This document shows positions 1-9,188 of a stretch of DNA of 64,000 bases, in pieces (within the stretch, counting starts at the first letter, position 1; every line of letters starts with the position of its first letter). The stretch spans positions 1,178,001-1,242,000 of the forward strand of contig NZ_CP139575.1 in the NCBI RefSeq assembly GCF_034298135.1, given 5' to 3'. A model generated the notes under the pieces. That model made no database searches. It saw nothing but the letters and a program-made list of their open reading frames with translations, and was not told the DNA's origin. Position numbers and translations under genes: made by a program. Source of the DNA: Lactobacillus acidophilus (lineage in GTDB: Bacteria; Bacillota; Bacilli; Lactobacillales; Lactobacillaceae).

Positions 1-339
1 AAGACAATTCCTGAAGACTTTACTGAACATAACGGTGCAGCTGCTTTATATATTACTAACGATGGTAAATATATCTATAATTCTAATCGCGGCCACAATT
101 CAATCACAGTATTTAAAGTGAATGACGATCATACTTTAAGTTTAATACAACGAATTTCAACTTTTGGCGACTTCCCTCGTGACTTTAACTGGGATGAAAC
201 GCAAAAGTACGTCGTAGCAGCAAATCAAAACACAGATAATGCTACATTATATTTAAGAAACGGCGGAAATGGCACATTAACTCCTATTCAAACAGAAATT
301 CCAGTACCGGAAGGTACGCGCGTTCTTTTTACTAAGTAG
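1..339 (+). CDS. Lactonase family beta-propeller protein (6-phosphogluconolactonase-like), C-terminal part
   Basis: The frame is open from base 1 and ends in TAG at 337-339, so only the last 112 residues are present and the gene begins before the window. The motif SNRGHNSITVF and the blade-like repeats (YIYNSNRG, DFPRDFNWDE, YVVAANQNTDN) are typical of the seven-bladed lactonase/YkgB-type propeller family. In that family the presumed role is hydrolysis of 6-phosphogluconolactone in the pentose phosphate route. The internal ATG at 118 is not the start, because conserved family sequence continues upstream of it. A hairpin follows the stop. Family assignment is good; the substrate is inferred from the family. 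Confidence 0.85.
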   Translation, partial: KTIPEDFTEHNGAAALYITNDGKYIYNSNRGHNSITVFKVNDDHTLSLIQRISTFGDFPRDFNWDETQKYVVAANQNTDNATLYLRNGGNGTLTPIQTEIPVPEGTRVLFTK

Positions 340-348
340 GAAATAGAT

Positions 349-373
349 CATGACCTTATAGTCATGCCTTTTT
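349..373 (+). terminator. Rho-independent terminator of the lactonase gene
   Basis: A CATGAC / GTCATG stem with a 6-nt loop is followed by CCTTTTTC, just after the lactonase stop. The stem is short, so strength is uncertain. Confidence 0.6.
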
Positions 374-431
374 CATTTATAAAAATTAAAGTAAAATATA
401 ATTATATAAATCTGATTAAGAAGGTGACAGA

Positions 432-1124
432 GTGAAACGAAAAACTATTAGAATTATTTTGTTTATTTTTGGTGGTATTTTAGGAGCACTTGTTTTATAT
501 AAACTTTATCTAAACTATTTACCAGAATTAAAATTAGTATTTCATTTTGATCACCGTAATGAAGAACTACTTATTAAGATGGTACGTAGTCATGGTATTG
601 AGGATCTTGCTTTTTTATTTGTATTAAATGCAATTTGTGTTGCAATTCCTGGATTATCCAATGGGATCTTTTGTGTTCTAAATGGAGTGCTTTACGGCCC
701 GGCAATCGGATTTATTGTCAATTGGGTCAGTGATATCTTAGGACAAGTCATTTTAATGGAATTATTGCGTAAACTATATGATATTAACCATATATCCCAT
801 AGTAAAATCTATAAGTTATTATCAACACAAAAATATCCTATGATTGCTTTAACTATTGGATACTTAATTCCTTTTATTCCTAGTGCAACGGTTAGTTATG
901 TTAATGTTATGATTAACAAAAGTAGTCGTAAAAATCAATTAATCCCGATTATCATTGGTGTTGCACCATTTGCTTATCTATATGCTTATGGCGGAGATTC
1001 AATCTTGCATCTGGATAGTGCACGTATCATTAAATCTATTATTTGGATAATAGTAATTGCCGTCCTTGCTGTAGCAATTTTATTAATTATGAGAGAGATA
1101 AAAAAGCGTACTAAAAAAGCTTGA
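432..1124 (+). CDS. TVP38/TMEM64 (DedA-related) family membrane protein
   Basis: A 230-residue integral membrane protein with about six hydrophobic segments. One lies near residues 5-28, two in the 58-110 region, and three after residue 140. The central stretch GLSNGIFCVLNGVLYGPAIG followed by a G/Q-rich helix matches the VTT/SNARE-associated domain of TVP38/TMEM64 proteins. Such proteins are implicated in lipid scrambling or undecaprenyl-phosphate recycling, but the role of this member is not known. The start is GTG at 432, chosen because AAGGTG sits 6 nt upstream. A terminator overlaps its stop codon and is shared with the convergent oleate hydratase gene. Confidence 0.8.
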   Translation: MKRKTIRIILFIFGGILGALVLYKLYLNYLPELKLVFHFDHRNEELLIKMVRSHGIEDLAFLFVLNAICVAIPGLSNGIFCVLNGVLYGPAIGFIVNWVSDILGQVILMELLRKLYDINHISHSKIYKLLSTQKYPMIALTIGYLIPFIPSATVSYVNVMINKSSRKNQLIPIIIGVAPFAYLYAYGGDSILHLDSARIIKSIIWIIVIAVLAVAILLIMREIKKRTKKA

Positions 1125-1149
1125 GCTAAGTGAATGCTCAAGCTTTTTT
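1113..1149. terminator. Bidirectional terminator between TVP38 and oleate hydratase genes
   Basis: AAAAAAGCTTGAGC and GCTCAAGCTTTTTT form a 14-bp stem around a 9-nt loop. A and T tracts flank both sides, so it can serve both convergent genes. The left arm contains the TVP38 stop codon. Confidence 0.9.
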
Positions 1150-1150
1150 A

Positions 1151-2926
1151 TTAGACTAAATTTGCTTCTTTAAGTAGTTCTTCTACCCAAGTCTTTTTAA
1201 TCTTTCTCATTCCTGTCTTTACGGCAAGCTTTTCAGGAAGAGGCATATCTTGATCTGCTAGCTTCTTCTTGTCTGACATGTAGTACATAGCACGTAAAAG
1301 CTGGCGAATATCATAAATTGAGTCAAATACTTCTGGTACGCCACGATCAACATTAAGTAATGTATAAACAGCCTCCATAGCTGTTCTGACAGAATACTCA
1401 GTAGTAAACACAGTATCTCTTGTTGGAGATTCTGCAAAATTACCAATAAAGGCAAGGTTTATTGATCCTTCTGGCACAACATCTGGACGATCACCATCAC
1501 GACGAGGCATGAAGTAACTAGTAATATATGGCATATAAACTGGTACGGTATTCATATTTTCCTCGCTGGCCAATTCACTAATTTGGCTTTCGGGAACACC
1601 TAAGTGGTAAAGCAACTCTTCTGCAATTTCTTTGCCAGTACAATCAACAATTCTCTTTTTAATATAGTTACCTTCAGTATCTGAATAAAGTGCATAAATC
1701 CAAACAACAATTTGGTCTGGGTTTTGACTCTTAAAATGTGGTTGACGGTGAATAGTAAAACTAAGTTCCCAGTTAGAATCAACGATAGTAATAATACCAC
1801 CTGTGTTAACCTTACCATCATACAAACTGCGCTTGGTTAAGCGCTCAAAATATGGTGCAAGCTTCTTATTCTCCAATGTAGCAGTTGCGGAAACAAACCA
1901 ACTACGTTCTGGTAGGTTTTCGCAGAATACATCTGGATGACCGAAAGCTGGATCTTGCTTAGCCAAATTTTCCCATAACTTCCATGAATCACCTTTAGCA
2001 TTAGTAATTGGAGCTGGAGTATTCTGATCACCATAAGTAGAACTTTCAGTAATTGAACCGTTAGTTACAAAGACGATGTCATTATGTGTTAAATCAATTT
2101 CTTTATCTTTGCCATTCTGCGTCATAACAATCTTCTTGGCAATTTTACTGTCGCCTTCATGATCTACCTCGACATTCTTAACATGGCAGTCATATTCAAA
2201 TTGCACACCATGATCTTTAAGATATGCAAGAAGTGGTTTAACCATTGATTCATATTGATTATACTTATTAAACTTTAAGGCAGTAAAATCAGGCAACCCA
2301 TCAATATGATGAATAAAGCGCATTGCATAACGGCGCATTTCGGCTAATGAATGCCATTTTTCAAAAGCAAACATTGTTGACCAGTATGTCCAGAAATTAG
2401 TCTTAAAGAACTCATCACTGAAAAATTCTTCAATAGTTTGCCCTTCAATTTCCTTTTCAGGGGTCATAATCAACTTGACAATTTCATTAGCACATTTGCC
2501 TAAACCATATTGTCCATCACTTGGAAGACGATCTCCACGATTATAAATTAAACGACAATTTGATGAATTGGGATCTTCTTTGTCAAGCCAATAATATTCA
2601 TCAAGATACGATGCGCCTGGAACTTCCAAACTTGGAATTGAGCGGTACATATCCCATAAACATTCAAAATGATTCTCCATTTCGCGTCCACCACGAACAA
2701 CAAAGCCCGCATTGGGACGATCTGCACCATCAAGAGAACCACCAGCAACTGGTAATTCTTCTAAAATATGAATATTTTCACCTTTCATTTGTGCATCTCG
2801 TACTAAAAATACGGCTGTAGAAAGACCAGCTAGACCACTACCAATAATATAAGCAGATTTCTTGTCCACGCCTGCAGGTTTCTTAGGATCTGCAAATGCT
2901 TCGTAATTACCATTGGAATAATACAT
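1151..2926 (-). CDS. ohyA: Oleate hydratase (myosin cross-reactive antigen family)
   Basis: A 591-residue FAD enzyme of the MCRA family, which adds water to the cis-9 double bond of oleate or linoleate to give 10-hydroxy fatty acids. The FAD-binding Rossmann motif is visible as [12 protein letters not shown] near residues 27-38. It is followed by [19 protein letters not shown] and [12 protein letters not shown], the region that carries the catalytic glutamate in characterised members. Length is full for the family. The ATG start is preceded by GAAAAGAGGACATCTTT on the minus strand (GAGG as ribosome site). It is monocistronic, between its own promoter region and a shared terminator. It probably detoxifies host or dietary unsaturated fatty acids. 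Confidence 0.95.
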
Positions 2927-2984
2927 AAAGATGTCCTCTTTTCCTGTATAAGTATAGTTTTATATTACATATTCTTATTGTAAA

Positions 2985-2998
2985 AAAAGCGCTTTCTA
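2985..2998 (-). promoter_or_regulatory. cre-like site upstream of oleate hydratase
   Basis: The minus strand reads TAGAAAGCGCTTTT, 12 of 14 matches to the lactic-acid-bacterial cre consensus WGWAARCGYTWWMA. It lies about 60 bp upstream of the start. CcpA control is inferred only; the site could be chance in AT-rich DNA. Confidence 0.3.
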
Positions 2999-3032
2999 TA
3001 TGCAAGAAATTAACCAATTTTGCTAAATAAAT

Positions 3033-3935
3033 TTATGAATTTTTATACTTTAGTTTTTGCCATAATTTACGCATATCTAATGGATCATCAATTTTAATAA
3101 TTTTATCTTTATTATCAAATGGATCTGGAAAACTTAAATAAAAACAATTCAATGCTTGGCGTGAAAAATTATCATCGATGCCATACAATGGATCACCGTA
3201 TAATGGATGACCCAAATACATCATATGAACACGTATCTGATGTGTTCTACCAGTTAACAAGCGTAACTCAACCAAACTAGCTCCTGAGACCTGATCTAAA
3301 ACTCGATACTCCGTTTGAGCACTTTTTCCATTTAGTACTACGCCTCTTTTTACACCAGCATCAATTTTACCTATTGGTTGATCAATTAACCCCTCTAATT
3401 TATCTTCTGCAAAATTACCATGAACAATTGCATGATATTTTTTTATAAACTTCTCTTTTCCAATTTTGCTGAAACGAGCATGAGCAATAGAATTCTTCCC
3501 CACTAAAACCAATCCGGATGTATCGCGATCTAATCTTGTGATTACGTGTGGCTTTAAGTCTTTTTCCTTTTTCTCCATAAAATAGCCCATCAAGCGATTA
3601 ACTATTGCGTCATCATCTTCATATCTAGAAGGAATTGATAAAACATTTGCAGGTTTATTTACTAAAATATAATTTTTAGTTTCTAAAACTGGATCAACCG
3701 GATTATTCGAATGTTTTAACCATTGATTTTTCTTTTCTTCTCCACTAACAAAAATCACTTCATCACCAATTTTTAAATTAAAACTAGTATATCTTCGTTT
3801 ATGATTAACCAAAATCATTCCATGATGATGTTTTGCATTATTTAATGCCTGATGTGAAAAACCTTTTTTTAACAAAAAAGGACCCAACTTTTTTGGGTCT
3901 CTTTCCTGCACAATTAGCTTAAATAAACTAGTCAT
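3033..3935 (-). CDS. RluA/RluD-family pseudouridine synthase
   Basis: A 300-residue RNA pseudouridine synthase, orthologous in position to Bacillus YjbO. The catalytic motif HVITRLDRDTSGLVLVGKN contains the invariant Asp. GRTHQIRVHM near the C-terminal half is the second family signature. An S4-like N-terminal part (KKGFSHQALNNAKHHHGMILVNHK) precedes the catalytic domain. The start is ATG at 3935, not an upstream in-frame codon, because homology begins at MTSLFKLIVQERDP. It overlaps the end of nadK by 8 nt (ATGACTAG), which suggests translational coupling. The RNA target cannot be told from sequence. Confidence 0.9.
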   Translation of the reverse strand: MTSLFKLIVQERDPKKLGPFLLKKGFSHQALNNAKHHHGMILVNHKRRYTSFNLKIGDEVIFVSGEEKKNQWLKHSNNPVDPVLETKNYILVNKPANVLSIPSRYEDDDAIVNRLMGYFMEKKEKDLKPHVITRLDRDTSGLVLVGKNSIAHARFSKIGKEKFIKKYHAIVHGNFAEDKLEGLIDQPIGKIDAGVKRGVVLNGKSAQTEYRVLDQVSGASLVELRLLTGRTHQIRVHMMYLGHPLYGDPLYGIDDNFSRQALNCFYLSFPDPFDNKDKIIKIDDPLDMRKLWQKLKYKNS

Positions 3936-4731
3936 TACTATTGTTTTCTCCAATAAATGCATCTTGTACACGTGACCAAAAATGGTGATGACCAAATTGA
4001 TCAAATTGAATTGAATGGTGCGAAATGCGATATTCTATCTTTTTAGCGTTTCTAACATCAATTCTTGCTCCATCGACAGTCATTACAAAGTGATCCGCAT
4101 TAGGAACAATGGTAATCCATTGATCTGGTGCAATTACAATCGGGGCAGATAAAGTTCTAAATACTCGATTATTAATCGAAGCAATTTCCGTCATTTGTAA
4201 TGCCTTTAATCGTGGATGAATAACTGCGCCGCCTAAAGATTTGCTATAAGCTGTTGAACCAGTAGGCGTTGAAACACACAATCCGTCGCCTCTAAAGTTT
4301 TCAAATAGCTCATCGTTGATATAAACATCCGCTTCAAGTGTATGCGAAACTCGTTTTACAGCTGACTCATTGACAGCCAAATGATATTTTGTTTCACCTG
4401 ATTCGGTAATCAATTTAATTTCAAGTAATGGATATTTGGCCGGGGCTTCGTCCGTTAATAAAAGTGCATCTACCATTTTATCGATATCGTAATTACGCCA
4501 ATCGGTGTAAAAGCCTAAATGCCCTGTATGTACACCTATAAAACGTACTGAGTCTACTTGATTTTCATAACGATGAAAAGCATTGATTAATGTACCATCC
4601 CCACCAACAGAAATCACTACATCTGGATACTTAGCATCAAAAACCACATTTTTCTTTTTTAATATTTCTTTTAAATAAGCAACAGTTTTCAGCGTTTTAT
4701 CGTAATTATTGTGCGCAATTGTTACTTTCAT
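3928..4731 (-). CDS. nadK: NAD kinase
   Basis: A 267-residue ATP-NAD kinase (PpnK) making NADP from NAD. The GGDGT motif is at residues 43-47 and the NE/S NAD-binding segment (NESAVKR) starts at residue 121. TPTGSTAYSKSLGGAVIHP follows, as expected. The ATG overlaps the relQ stop as ATGA. The order relQ-nadK-rluA is conserved in Firmicutes (yjbM-nadF-yjbO in Bacillus), so this is an old co-transcribed unit joining alarmone, NADP and RNA modification genes. Confidence 0.96.
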   Translation of the reverse strand: MKVTIAHNNYDKTLKTVAYLKEILKKKNVVFDAKYPDVVISVGGDGTLINAFHRYENQVDSVRFIGVHTGHLGFYTDWRNYDIDKMVDALLLTDEAPAKYPLLEIKLITESGETKYHLAVNESAVKRVSHTLEADVYINDELFENFRGDGLCVSTPTGSTAYSKSLGGAVIHPRLKALQMTEIASINNRVFRTLSAPIVIAPDQWITIVPNADHFVMTVDGARIDVRNAKKIEYRISHHSIQFDQFGHHHFWSRVQDAFIGENNSND

Positions 4732-5360
4732 AACTTTTCCTTGCCCTTATTTTTAGTAAAAATCTTCTGAGCCTCTTGAACTTCATCTTTGATGGAGGAC
4801 ATTTCTTCATCAAGCTTATAAGCTGCTTCTGCAGTTGATTTAAGACGTTTAGAAATATCTTCTGGATAAACACCCTGATATTTATAATTCAAAGTATGCT
4901 CCACTGTAGCCCAAAAATTCATTGCCATAGTTCTAATTTGAATTTCTGCAATTAATTTTTTAGGTCCTTCCGGTAAATATACAGTATAACTAATTACCAT
5001 GTGATATGAACGATAACCTGATGGTTTGGCATTTTGAATATAATCACGTTCTTCTACAACTTCCATATCATCGCGAGCATGAATCAAATCAACCACTTTA
5101 TAAATATCATCCACAAACTGGGTCACAATTCTAATTCCAGCAATATCCTGCATATCAATCTCTATTACATCTGAACTGATCACACGTCTCGCCATTTTTT
5201 CTTTAATAGAATCTACTGTCTTCACTCTACCAATTACGAATTCAATTGGTGAGTGCTCACCTTTAGTTAAAAATCCTTGTCGAAGAGAACGAAATTTAAC
5301 CTTAAGTTCACGAACAGCTTCATTATATGGCCATAAGAAGTTATCCCAATCTATTTCCAT
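4728..5360 (-). CDS. relQ: Small alarmone synthetase RelQ (GTP pyrophosphokinase)
   Basis: A 210-residue protein with only the RelA/SpoT synthetase domain and no hydrolase or regulatory domains, as in RelQ/YjbM. Such enzymes transfer pyrophosphate from ATP to GDP or GTP to make (p)ppGpp. Visible motifs include KEKMARR near residue 52, DIAGIRIVTQFVDDIY, GYRSYHMVI and EIQIRTMAMNFWATVEH, which holds the catalytic and substrate-binding residues. AAAGGG precedes the ATG. First gene of the relQ-nadK-rluA operon and divergent from the CYTH gene across 76 bp. Confidence 0.94.
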   Translation of the reverse strand: MEIDWDNFLWPYNEAVRELKVKFRSLRQGFLTKGEHSPIEFVIGRVKTVDSIKEKMARRVISSDVIEIDMQDIAGIRIVTQFVDDIYKVVDLIHARDDMEVVEERDYIQNAKPSGYRSYHMVISYTVYLPEGPKKLIAEIQIRTMAMNFWATVEHTLNYKYQGVYPEDISKRLKSTAEAAYKLDEEMSSIKDEVQEAQKIFTKNKGKEKL

Positions 5361-5436
5361 GAGAAAACATCCCTTTCTTAAGCAAACACTCTAATTTTAA
5401 CATATAATTGTTTATATAAGGTTTTGGAGGAAAATT

Positions 5437-6051
5437 ATGAGTAAACATCGAGAAATTGAAGCAAAAACACTTTTATCAAAAGAAGTCTATCAAAAAATCA
5501 CTAATAGTTTCCAAGTTAAAAATAATTTTATTCAAGAAAACTATTATTTTGATACACCAAAGGACTTTTTAAAAAAACATAATATTAGCCTAAGAATTAG
5601 GATCTACGCAGATCATGCAGAACAAACAATGAAAGTGCCTGATCCTAACCCAGTGCAAAAGAACTTCCATGAAGTTATTGAAATTAATGATAACCTAACT
5701 CGTGAAAAAGCTAAAGAACTAATTGAACAAAAACATGTCATTTTTCAGGGTAATATTGGAGAATATATTACTAATCATTTTACTTCTGAACAAAATAAAT
5801 TATCAATCTTTACTTGGAGTAAAACTAGACGTATCTTGATGAATGGCCCCGAAAATTGTGAATTAACTTTAGATGCCACATCTTATCCTGATAGCTATAA
5901 AGATTACGAATTAGAAATCGAAAATACTAATCCAACTTTAATCCAAAAGGTTCAACAAATCCTTGAAAAAGACTTTAACTTCACACAAACAGCCGATAAT
6001 ACTAACCAAAATAAAATTGCTCGTGCCAGTGCACATAAAAATACCATATAG
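5437..6051 (+). CDS. CYTH domain protein (YjbK-like)
   Basis: A 204-residue CYTH/triphosphate tunnel protein. The N-terminal HREIEAKTLL gives the ExExK signature. Alternating charged strands such as LRIRIY, LTLDATSY and YELEIE build the tunnel that binds triphosphates or polyphosphate in the family. It corresponds to Bacillus YjbK, which is also next to the RelQ gene, so the substrate may be triphosphate or polyphosphate (inference). GGAGG lies 6 nt before the ATG. Confidence 0.88.
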   Translation: MSKHREIEAKTLLSKEVYQKITNSFQVKNNFIQENYYFDTPKDFLKKHNISLRIRIYADHAEQTMKVPDPNPVQKNFHEVIEINDNLTREKAKELIEQKHVIFQGNIGEYITNHFTSEQNKLSIFTWSKTRRILMNGPENCELTLDATSYPDSYKDYELEIENTNPTLIQKVQQILEKDFNFTQTADNTNQNKIARASAHKNTI

Positions 6052-6130
6052 AAAATAAAGCATATTTTTTGTCACTTATTTTTTTTCTTGCTAAAGTAAC
6101 AATGAATAAATCACTAAAGAGGTCGAGAGT

Positions 6131-6751
6131 ATGTTTGAGATTTTTCTATTCATCAATCCAATAGGGATTTATTGTTATGACACGGAGAAGCAAATCCGTA
6201 AAACTATGGATGAGCTTGGAGTTGACGTTTGTTATCACTATATTCCTATTGCTAATGTTTGTCTTGTAAACGATGATCTTATTCGTCGTCGAAAAGATGC
6301 ACAAAAATTGCCAGACATCAGCAGGTTTTCTTCAGCTACTTATCAGGCTTTACAAGATTACCATGCTATTAAACTGGCTTATGGTAATAAAAAGGCTCGT
6401 AAATATTTATACGAATTACAAAAAAGTTTAAGTCACGATGCTTCAGTGTATTCGCCTGAATTATTGAAAAAAATTACTACTGATTTAAATATTAAGTCCT
6501 CTTCACTCGAATCAATCAAGCAGGATGACTACATCATTCGTGCATCAATTGAAGAGGATCAAAAATTAGCTAATCAATGGAATATAAAAGCTACCCCTAC
6601 TGTTGTTTTGTTCGATGAAAACAGTGACCAAAATGGTATTTTGTTAGATGGTCCAATCAACCAACATGACTTAGCTAATATACTGTTTCAGGATTGTGAT
6701 GAACCTATTTCTCACTATCTACCTGAGCAACATCATTTGCGCCTTATCTAA
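6131..6751 (+). CDS. spxH: ClpXP adaptor SpxH (YjbH), thioredoxin/DsbA-like
   Basis: A 206-residue DsbA-like protein matching YjbH/SpxH, the adaptor that delivers Spx to ClpXP. The N-terminal FLFINPIGIYCYDTEKQIRKTMDELG aligns with the family redox site, but only one cysteine remains (GIYC rather than CPEC), so disulfide chemistry is unlikely. ATPTVVLFDE is the cis-Pro region of the thioredoxin fold. GAGG upstream of the ATG supports the start. It lies within a cluster of ClpXP/ClpCP-related genes (coiA, mecA, spx), as in Bacillus. Its stop codon overlaps the convergent coiA stop and sits in a terminator loop. Confidence 0.85.
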   Translation: MFEIFLFINPIGIYCYDTEKQIRKTMDELGVDVCYHYIPIANVCLVNDDLIRRRKDAQKLPDISRFSSATYQALQDYHAIKLAYGNKKARKYLYELQKSLSHDASVYSPELLKKITTDLNIKSSSLESIKQDDYIIRASIEEDQKLANQWNIKATPTVVLFDENSDQNGILLDGPINQHDLANILFQDCDEPISHYLPEQHHLRLI

Positions 6752-6770
6752 TTAAGGCGCTTTTTATTTT
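6739..6770 (+). terminator. Terminator embedded in the overlapping ends of spxH and coiA
   Basis: The GCGCCTTA / TAAGGCGC stem has a 6-nt loop holding both stop codons and is followed by TTTTTATTTT. The T tract is only on the plus side, so it terminates spxH. For coiA the hairpin lies at the 3' end of the coding sequence without a U tract. Confidence 0.85.
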
Positions 6771-7611
6771 CTAAAAAAATTGTAACTGGATCAGGATCCC
6801 CAGGTTCTCGTAAGGAATTAAATAAATTATCTGGTAAATCATTAATATTTAGCCTATGTTTATATAGCAATTCAGCTATTTGTAATCCTAATTTTGTTTT
6901 TTGCTTAATTTGTTTTTTTAAATATTGTTTTTGTTCTGTCGCTTTCACTTGATAATCTTTCTTAATTGGCTTAAATTGCCAAAAAGATTGCATACTAATC
7001 TCATCCAACGCAAAATATTTAATTTGATACCTTAAAGCACGCGTTAGTGGTTCTTGCATGATATTATATTTTAAACAAAATCTATTCTTCTTTGGATTGA
7101 TTTCTAAGTAATAATTTCCCCATTGTTTATTTTTTCTAAAAAAGATTAATTGGGTATCTTTTAAAAATCTTTTCAAATAATGGCGTTGTCCCACAATCCA
7201 AATATCCATTATTCCAATTTTTTTATATAAAAAATGACGATGTTTAAACTCTTTTTCACTCAAAGGTGCACACTGAATTTCAAATGCTAACTTTTCTGAA
7301 GCTAAAACATCTGCCCTCAGCTGTCCATCTGCTAACGGTATTTCTAATTTTGCATTAAAACCTGCTGCTGTTAAAGCTGATTTTAGTAGTATTTTAGACA
7401 TATGATGTTCTTCTTTTTCTCCCATCATATGTCTATAACTAGTTAAATGCTTAAAAAAAGCTGATTTTTTCTGAGAAACTACTAATATCACTTTTTTATT
7501 GCAATGCGGACAACGATAAATTTCTTGATTTATTTTTTTATGTCCTGAATTAATTAAATATACCTCATTAACTGCAAGTACTAATTTTTCATTTAATATG
7601 GCTGCATACAT
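6748..7611 (-). CDS. coiA: Competence protein CoiA-like nuclease
   Basis: A 287-residue CoiA-family protein. An N-terminal zinc-finger-like segment YRCPHCNKKVILV precedes FFKHLTSYRHM. The predicted PD-(D/E)XK-type core is seen as LRADVLASEKLAFEIQCAPL, with the D...ExQ pattern of the family. The start at 7611 is preferred over the ATG at 7626 because GGGTGA lies 7 nt upstream of it, while the earlier ATG has no ribosome site. In streptococci CoiA is competence-induced and acts in recombination during transformation. No other competence genes are seen here. Convergent 4-nt overlap with spxH. Confidence 0.88.
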   Translation of the reverse strand: MYAAILNEKLVLAVNEVYLINSGHKKINQEIYRCPHCNKKVILVVSQKKSAFFKHLTSYRHMMGEKEEHHMSKILLKSALTAAGFNAKLEIPLADGQLRADVLASEKLAFEIQCAPLSEKEFKHRHFLYKKIGIMDIWIVGQRHYLKRFLKDTQLIFFRKNKQWGNYYLEINPKKNRFCLKYNIMQEPLTRALRYQIKYFALDEISMQSFWQFKPIKKDYQVKATEQKQYLKKQIKQKTKLGLQIAELLYKHRLNINDLPDNLFNSLREPGDPDPVTIFLENKKRLN

Positions 7612-7640
7612 TTTATATTCACCCATATTTTATTACGCAA

Positions 7641-7672
7641 AAAAGAGACGTTTTTTTGTACCGTCCCTTTTT
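7641..7672 (-). terminator. Terminator of mecA
   Basis: On the minus strand GGGACG pairs with CGTCTC (one G-U), followed by TTTTTTGCG, between the mecA stop and the coiA start. Confidence 0.65.
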
Positions 7673-7694
7673 CTTTATATCTTTTAATAATTAC

Positions 7695-8435
7695 TTAATT
7701 CATTTGTTTAAGAAAATAATAACGAATGTGCCCTAGAGCATCTTGATTAAGTATACACTTGCCAGTCTCTTTAACAGTGTTCATTTCTTCGTTATCTATC
7801 TTAATCCCATATTCATTTGCAATTGCCCATGCATCAGCTGGTTTTAATTCTGCATAATTTTCATCAAGAAAAGCTAATTCCAAGTAATACTTGCCACGTT
7901 GATAATATAGACTAGATGCTAAATCACTAACTTTTAGATTATCAGCTAATTCAATTAAATCGCCGAGTTCATCAAAACTATATGCATGACGCTTTTGAAA
8001 CTTCCAATATTCAATATCAGAAGCATCTTCATTGGCATCTAGATCTTTATCTTCATCATCTTGATCCAGTTGTGCATCTAAGTCATCCTTAGGATCAAGG
8101 TCGAAGAAGCTTCTCCTTGAATCAGGCTCCTCCTGTGTTTGATTATCGTCATCACCAAGTCCTGACATCATTTGACGTAAATTATTTGCCTCATCTGGTT
8201 TTACCTTGGTAATCATTAAATCAAGTCCACCATTGTTTGGCATTACTTGAAAAGTTACAGGTACACCTTTAGTAAAGGTATGATCCGTGTCTACTTCTGA
8301 AAGAATTGAATAAAAGAATTTTTGAATCTTTTCTTTGTCACCTAATAGATCCAAAACTCGCAACCCGCGACGAGCCAATTCATCTTTATTAATTCTGACC
8401 CTTATCGTATTTTCATTAATATGATCTACTTGCAC
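7695..8435 (-). CDS. mecA: Adaptor protein MecA
   Basis: A 246-residue ClpC/ClpE adaptor. The N-terminal domain reads MQVDHINENTIRVRINKDEL and is followed by an acidic, Asp-rich linker around residues 100-140 (for example DDLDAQLDQDDEDKDLDAN). The C-terminal domain binds the Clp ATPase. In Bacillus MecA targets ComK, and in streptococci ComX. The start is GTG at 8435, set by GGAGGTG 7 nt upstream. It lies between coiA and spx as in the classical spx-mecA-coiA order. Confidence 0.93.
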   Translation of the reverse strand: MQVDHINENTIRVRINKDELARRGLRVLDLLGDKEKIQKFFYSILSEVDTDHTFTKGVPVTFQVMPNNGGLDLMITKVKPDEANNLRQMMSGLGDDDNQTQEEPDSRRSFFDLDPKDDLDAQLDQDDEDKDLDANEDASDIEYWKFQKRHAYSFDELGDLIELADNLKVSDLASSLYYQRGKYYLELAFLDENYAELKPADAWAIANEYGIKIDNEEMNTVKETGKCILNQDALGHIRYYFLKQMN

Positions 8436-8546
8436 AGGGTTTCACCTCCATGAATTAATATCTAATCATATTGTATCGTACTTTATACTTAAAATGAAAT
8501 TTACTGATATTTACTACAAAATCATTATTCGTTAAAAATTAATAAA

Positions 8547-8576
8547 AGTGTTAGTGATATCACTAACACTTCTAAA
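8547..8576 (-). terminator. Terminator of spx
   Basis: A perfect 24-bp palindrome (AGTGTTAGTGAT and its complement, 8547-8570) lies just after the spx stop. On the minus strand it is followed by TTTATTAATTTTT. Confidence 0.85.
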
Positions 8577-8579
8577 ATT

Positions 8580-8978
8580 TTATAAATCTGCGATCTTTTG
8601 TGCTTCAGCCAATTCTAAGCGACGAACTTTACGTGGTAAAAACCGACGAATTTCATCTTCATTGTAACCAACTTGAAGTCGACGATCGTCCATAATAATC
8701 GGTCTTCTTAATAAACTAGGATTCTTTTCTACTAAATCAAGTAATTGATCAATTGATAAATCATCTAAATTAATTTTCAATTGTTGGAAAGCTCTTGAAC
8801 GAGTAGAAATGATTTCTTCAGTACCATTTTCTGTCATACGTAAGATCTTTAATAATTCTTCTTTAGTTAATGGCTCAGAAAAAATGTTTCTTTCCTTAAA
8901 TGGAATATTATGTTTTTCAAGCCATGCTCTTGCCTTACGACATGAGGTACAACTAGGAGAGACATATAAATCTACCAT
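8580..8978 (-). CDS. spx: Transcriptional regulator Spx (ArsC family)
   Basis: A 132-residue Spx protein, which binds the RNA polymerase alpha C-terminal domain and drives the thiol stress response. The redox switch CTSC is at residues 10-13. [25 protein letters not shown] is the conserved C-terminal half. The start at 8978 is chosen because GGAG lies 10 nt upstream; the GTG at 8987 is too close to that site. Length equals the usual 131-132. Its own adaptor candidate SpxH is encoded 2 kb away. Confidence 0.95.
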   Translation of the reverse strand: MVDLYVSPSCTSCRKARAWLEKHNIPFKERNIFSEPLTKEELLKILRMTENGTEEIISTRSRAFQQLKINLDDLSIDQLLDLVEKNPSLLRRPIIMDDRRLQVGYNEDEIRRFLPRKVRRLELAEAQKIADL

Positions 8979-9156
8979 AAAAATCACGCTCCTCAGAACA
9001 AATATTTGTATACGTTCTTTAACTTATAATCAGTATAACATACTAACTTCTTTTTTGTAAGTACTCATTTTATCTTTTATACTTACAACTACTTATATTC
9101 TAAAAATAAAGCGTGAATTATTTGTGAAGAAATTATTTGTTTTACTTAAAAATATA

Positions 9157-9184
9157 AAAAAAGAGACCAGATGGTCTCTTTTTG
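9157..9184 (-). terminator. Terminator of ptsHI
   Basis: AAAGAGACC / GGTCTCTTT stem with a 4-nt loop. The minus strand ends in a T run. It is placed directly after the ptsI stop. Confidence 0.9.
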
Positions 9185-9188
9185 AAAA

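Noticed and set aside
2521..2820. A 99-codon plus frame inside oleate hydratase
   Set aside because: It is antisense to a fully conserved gene and has no ribosome site; a shadow frame.
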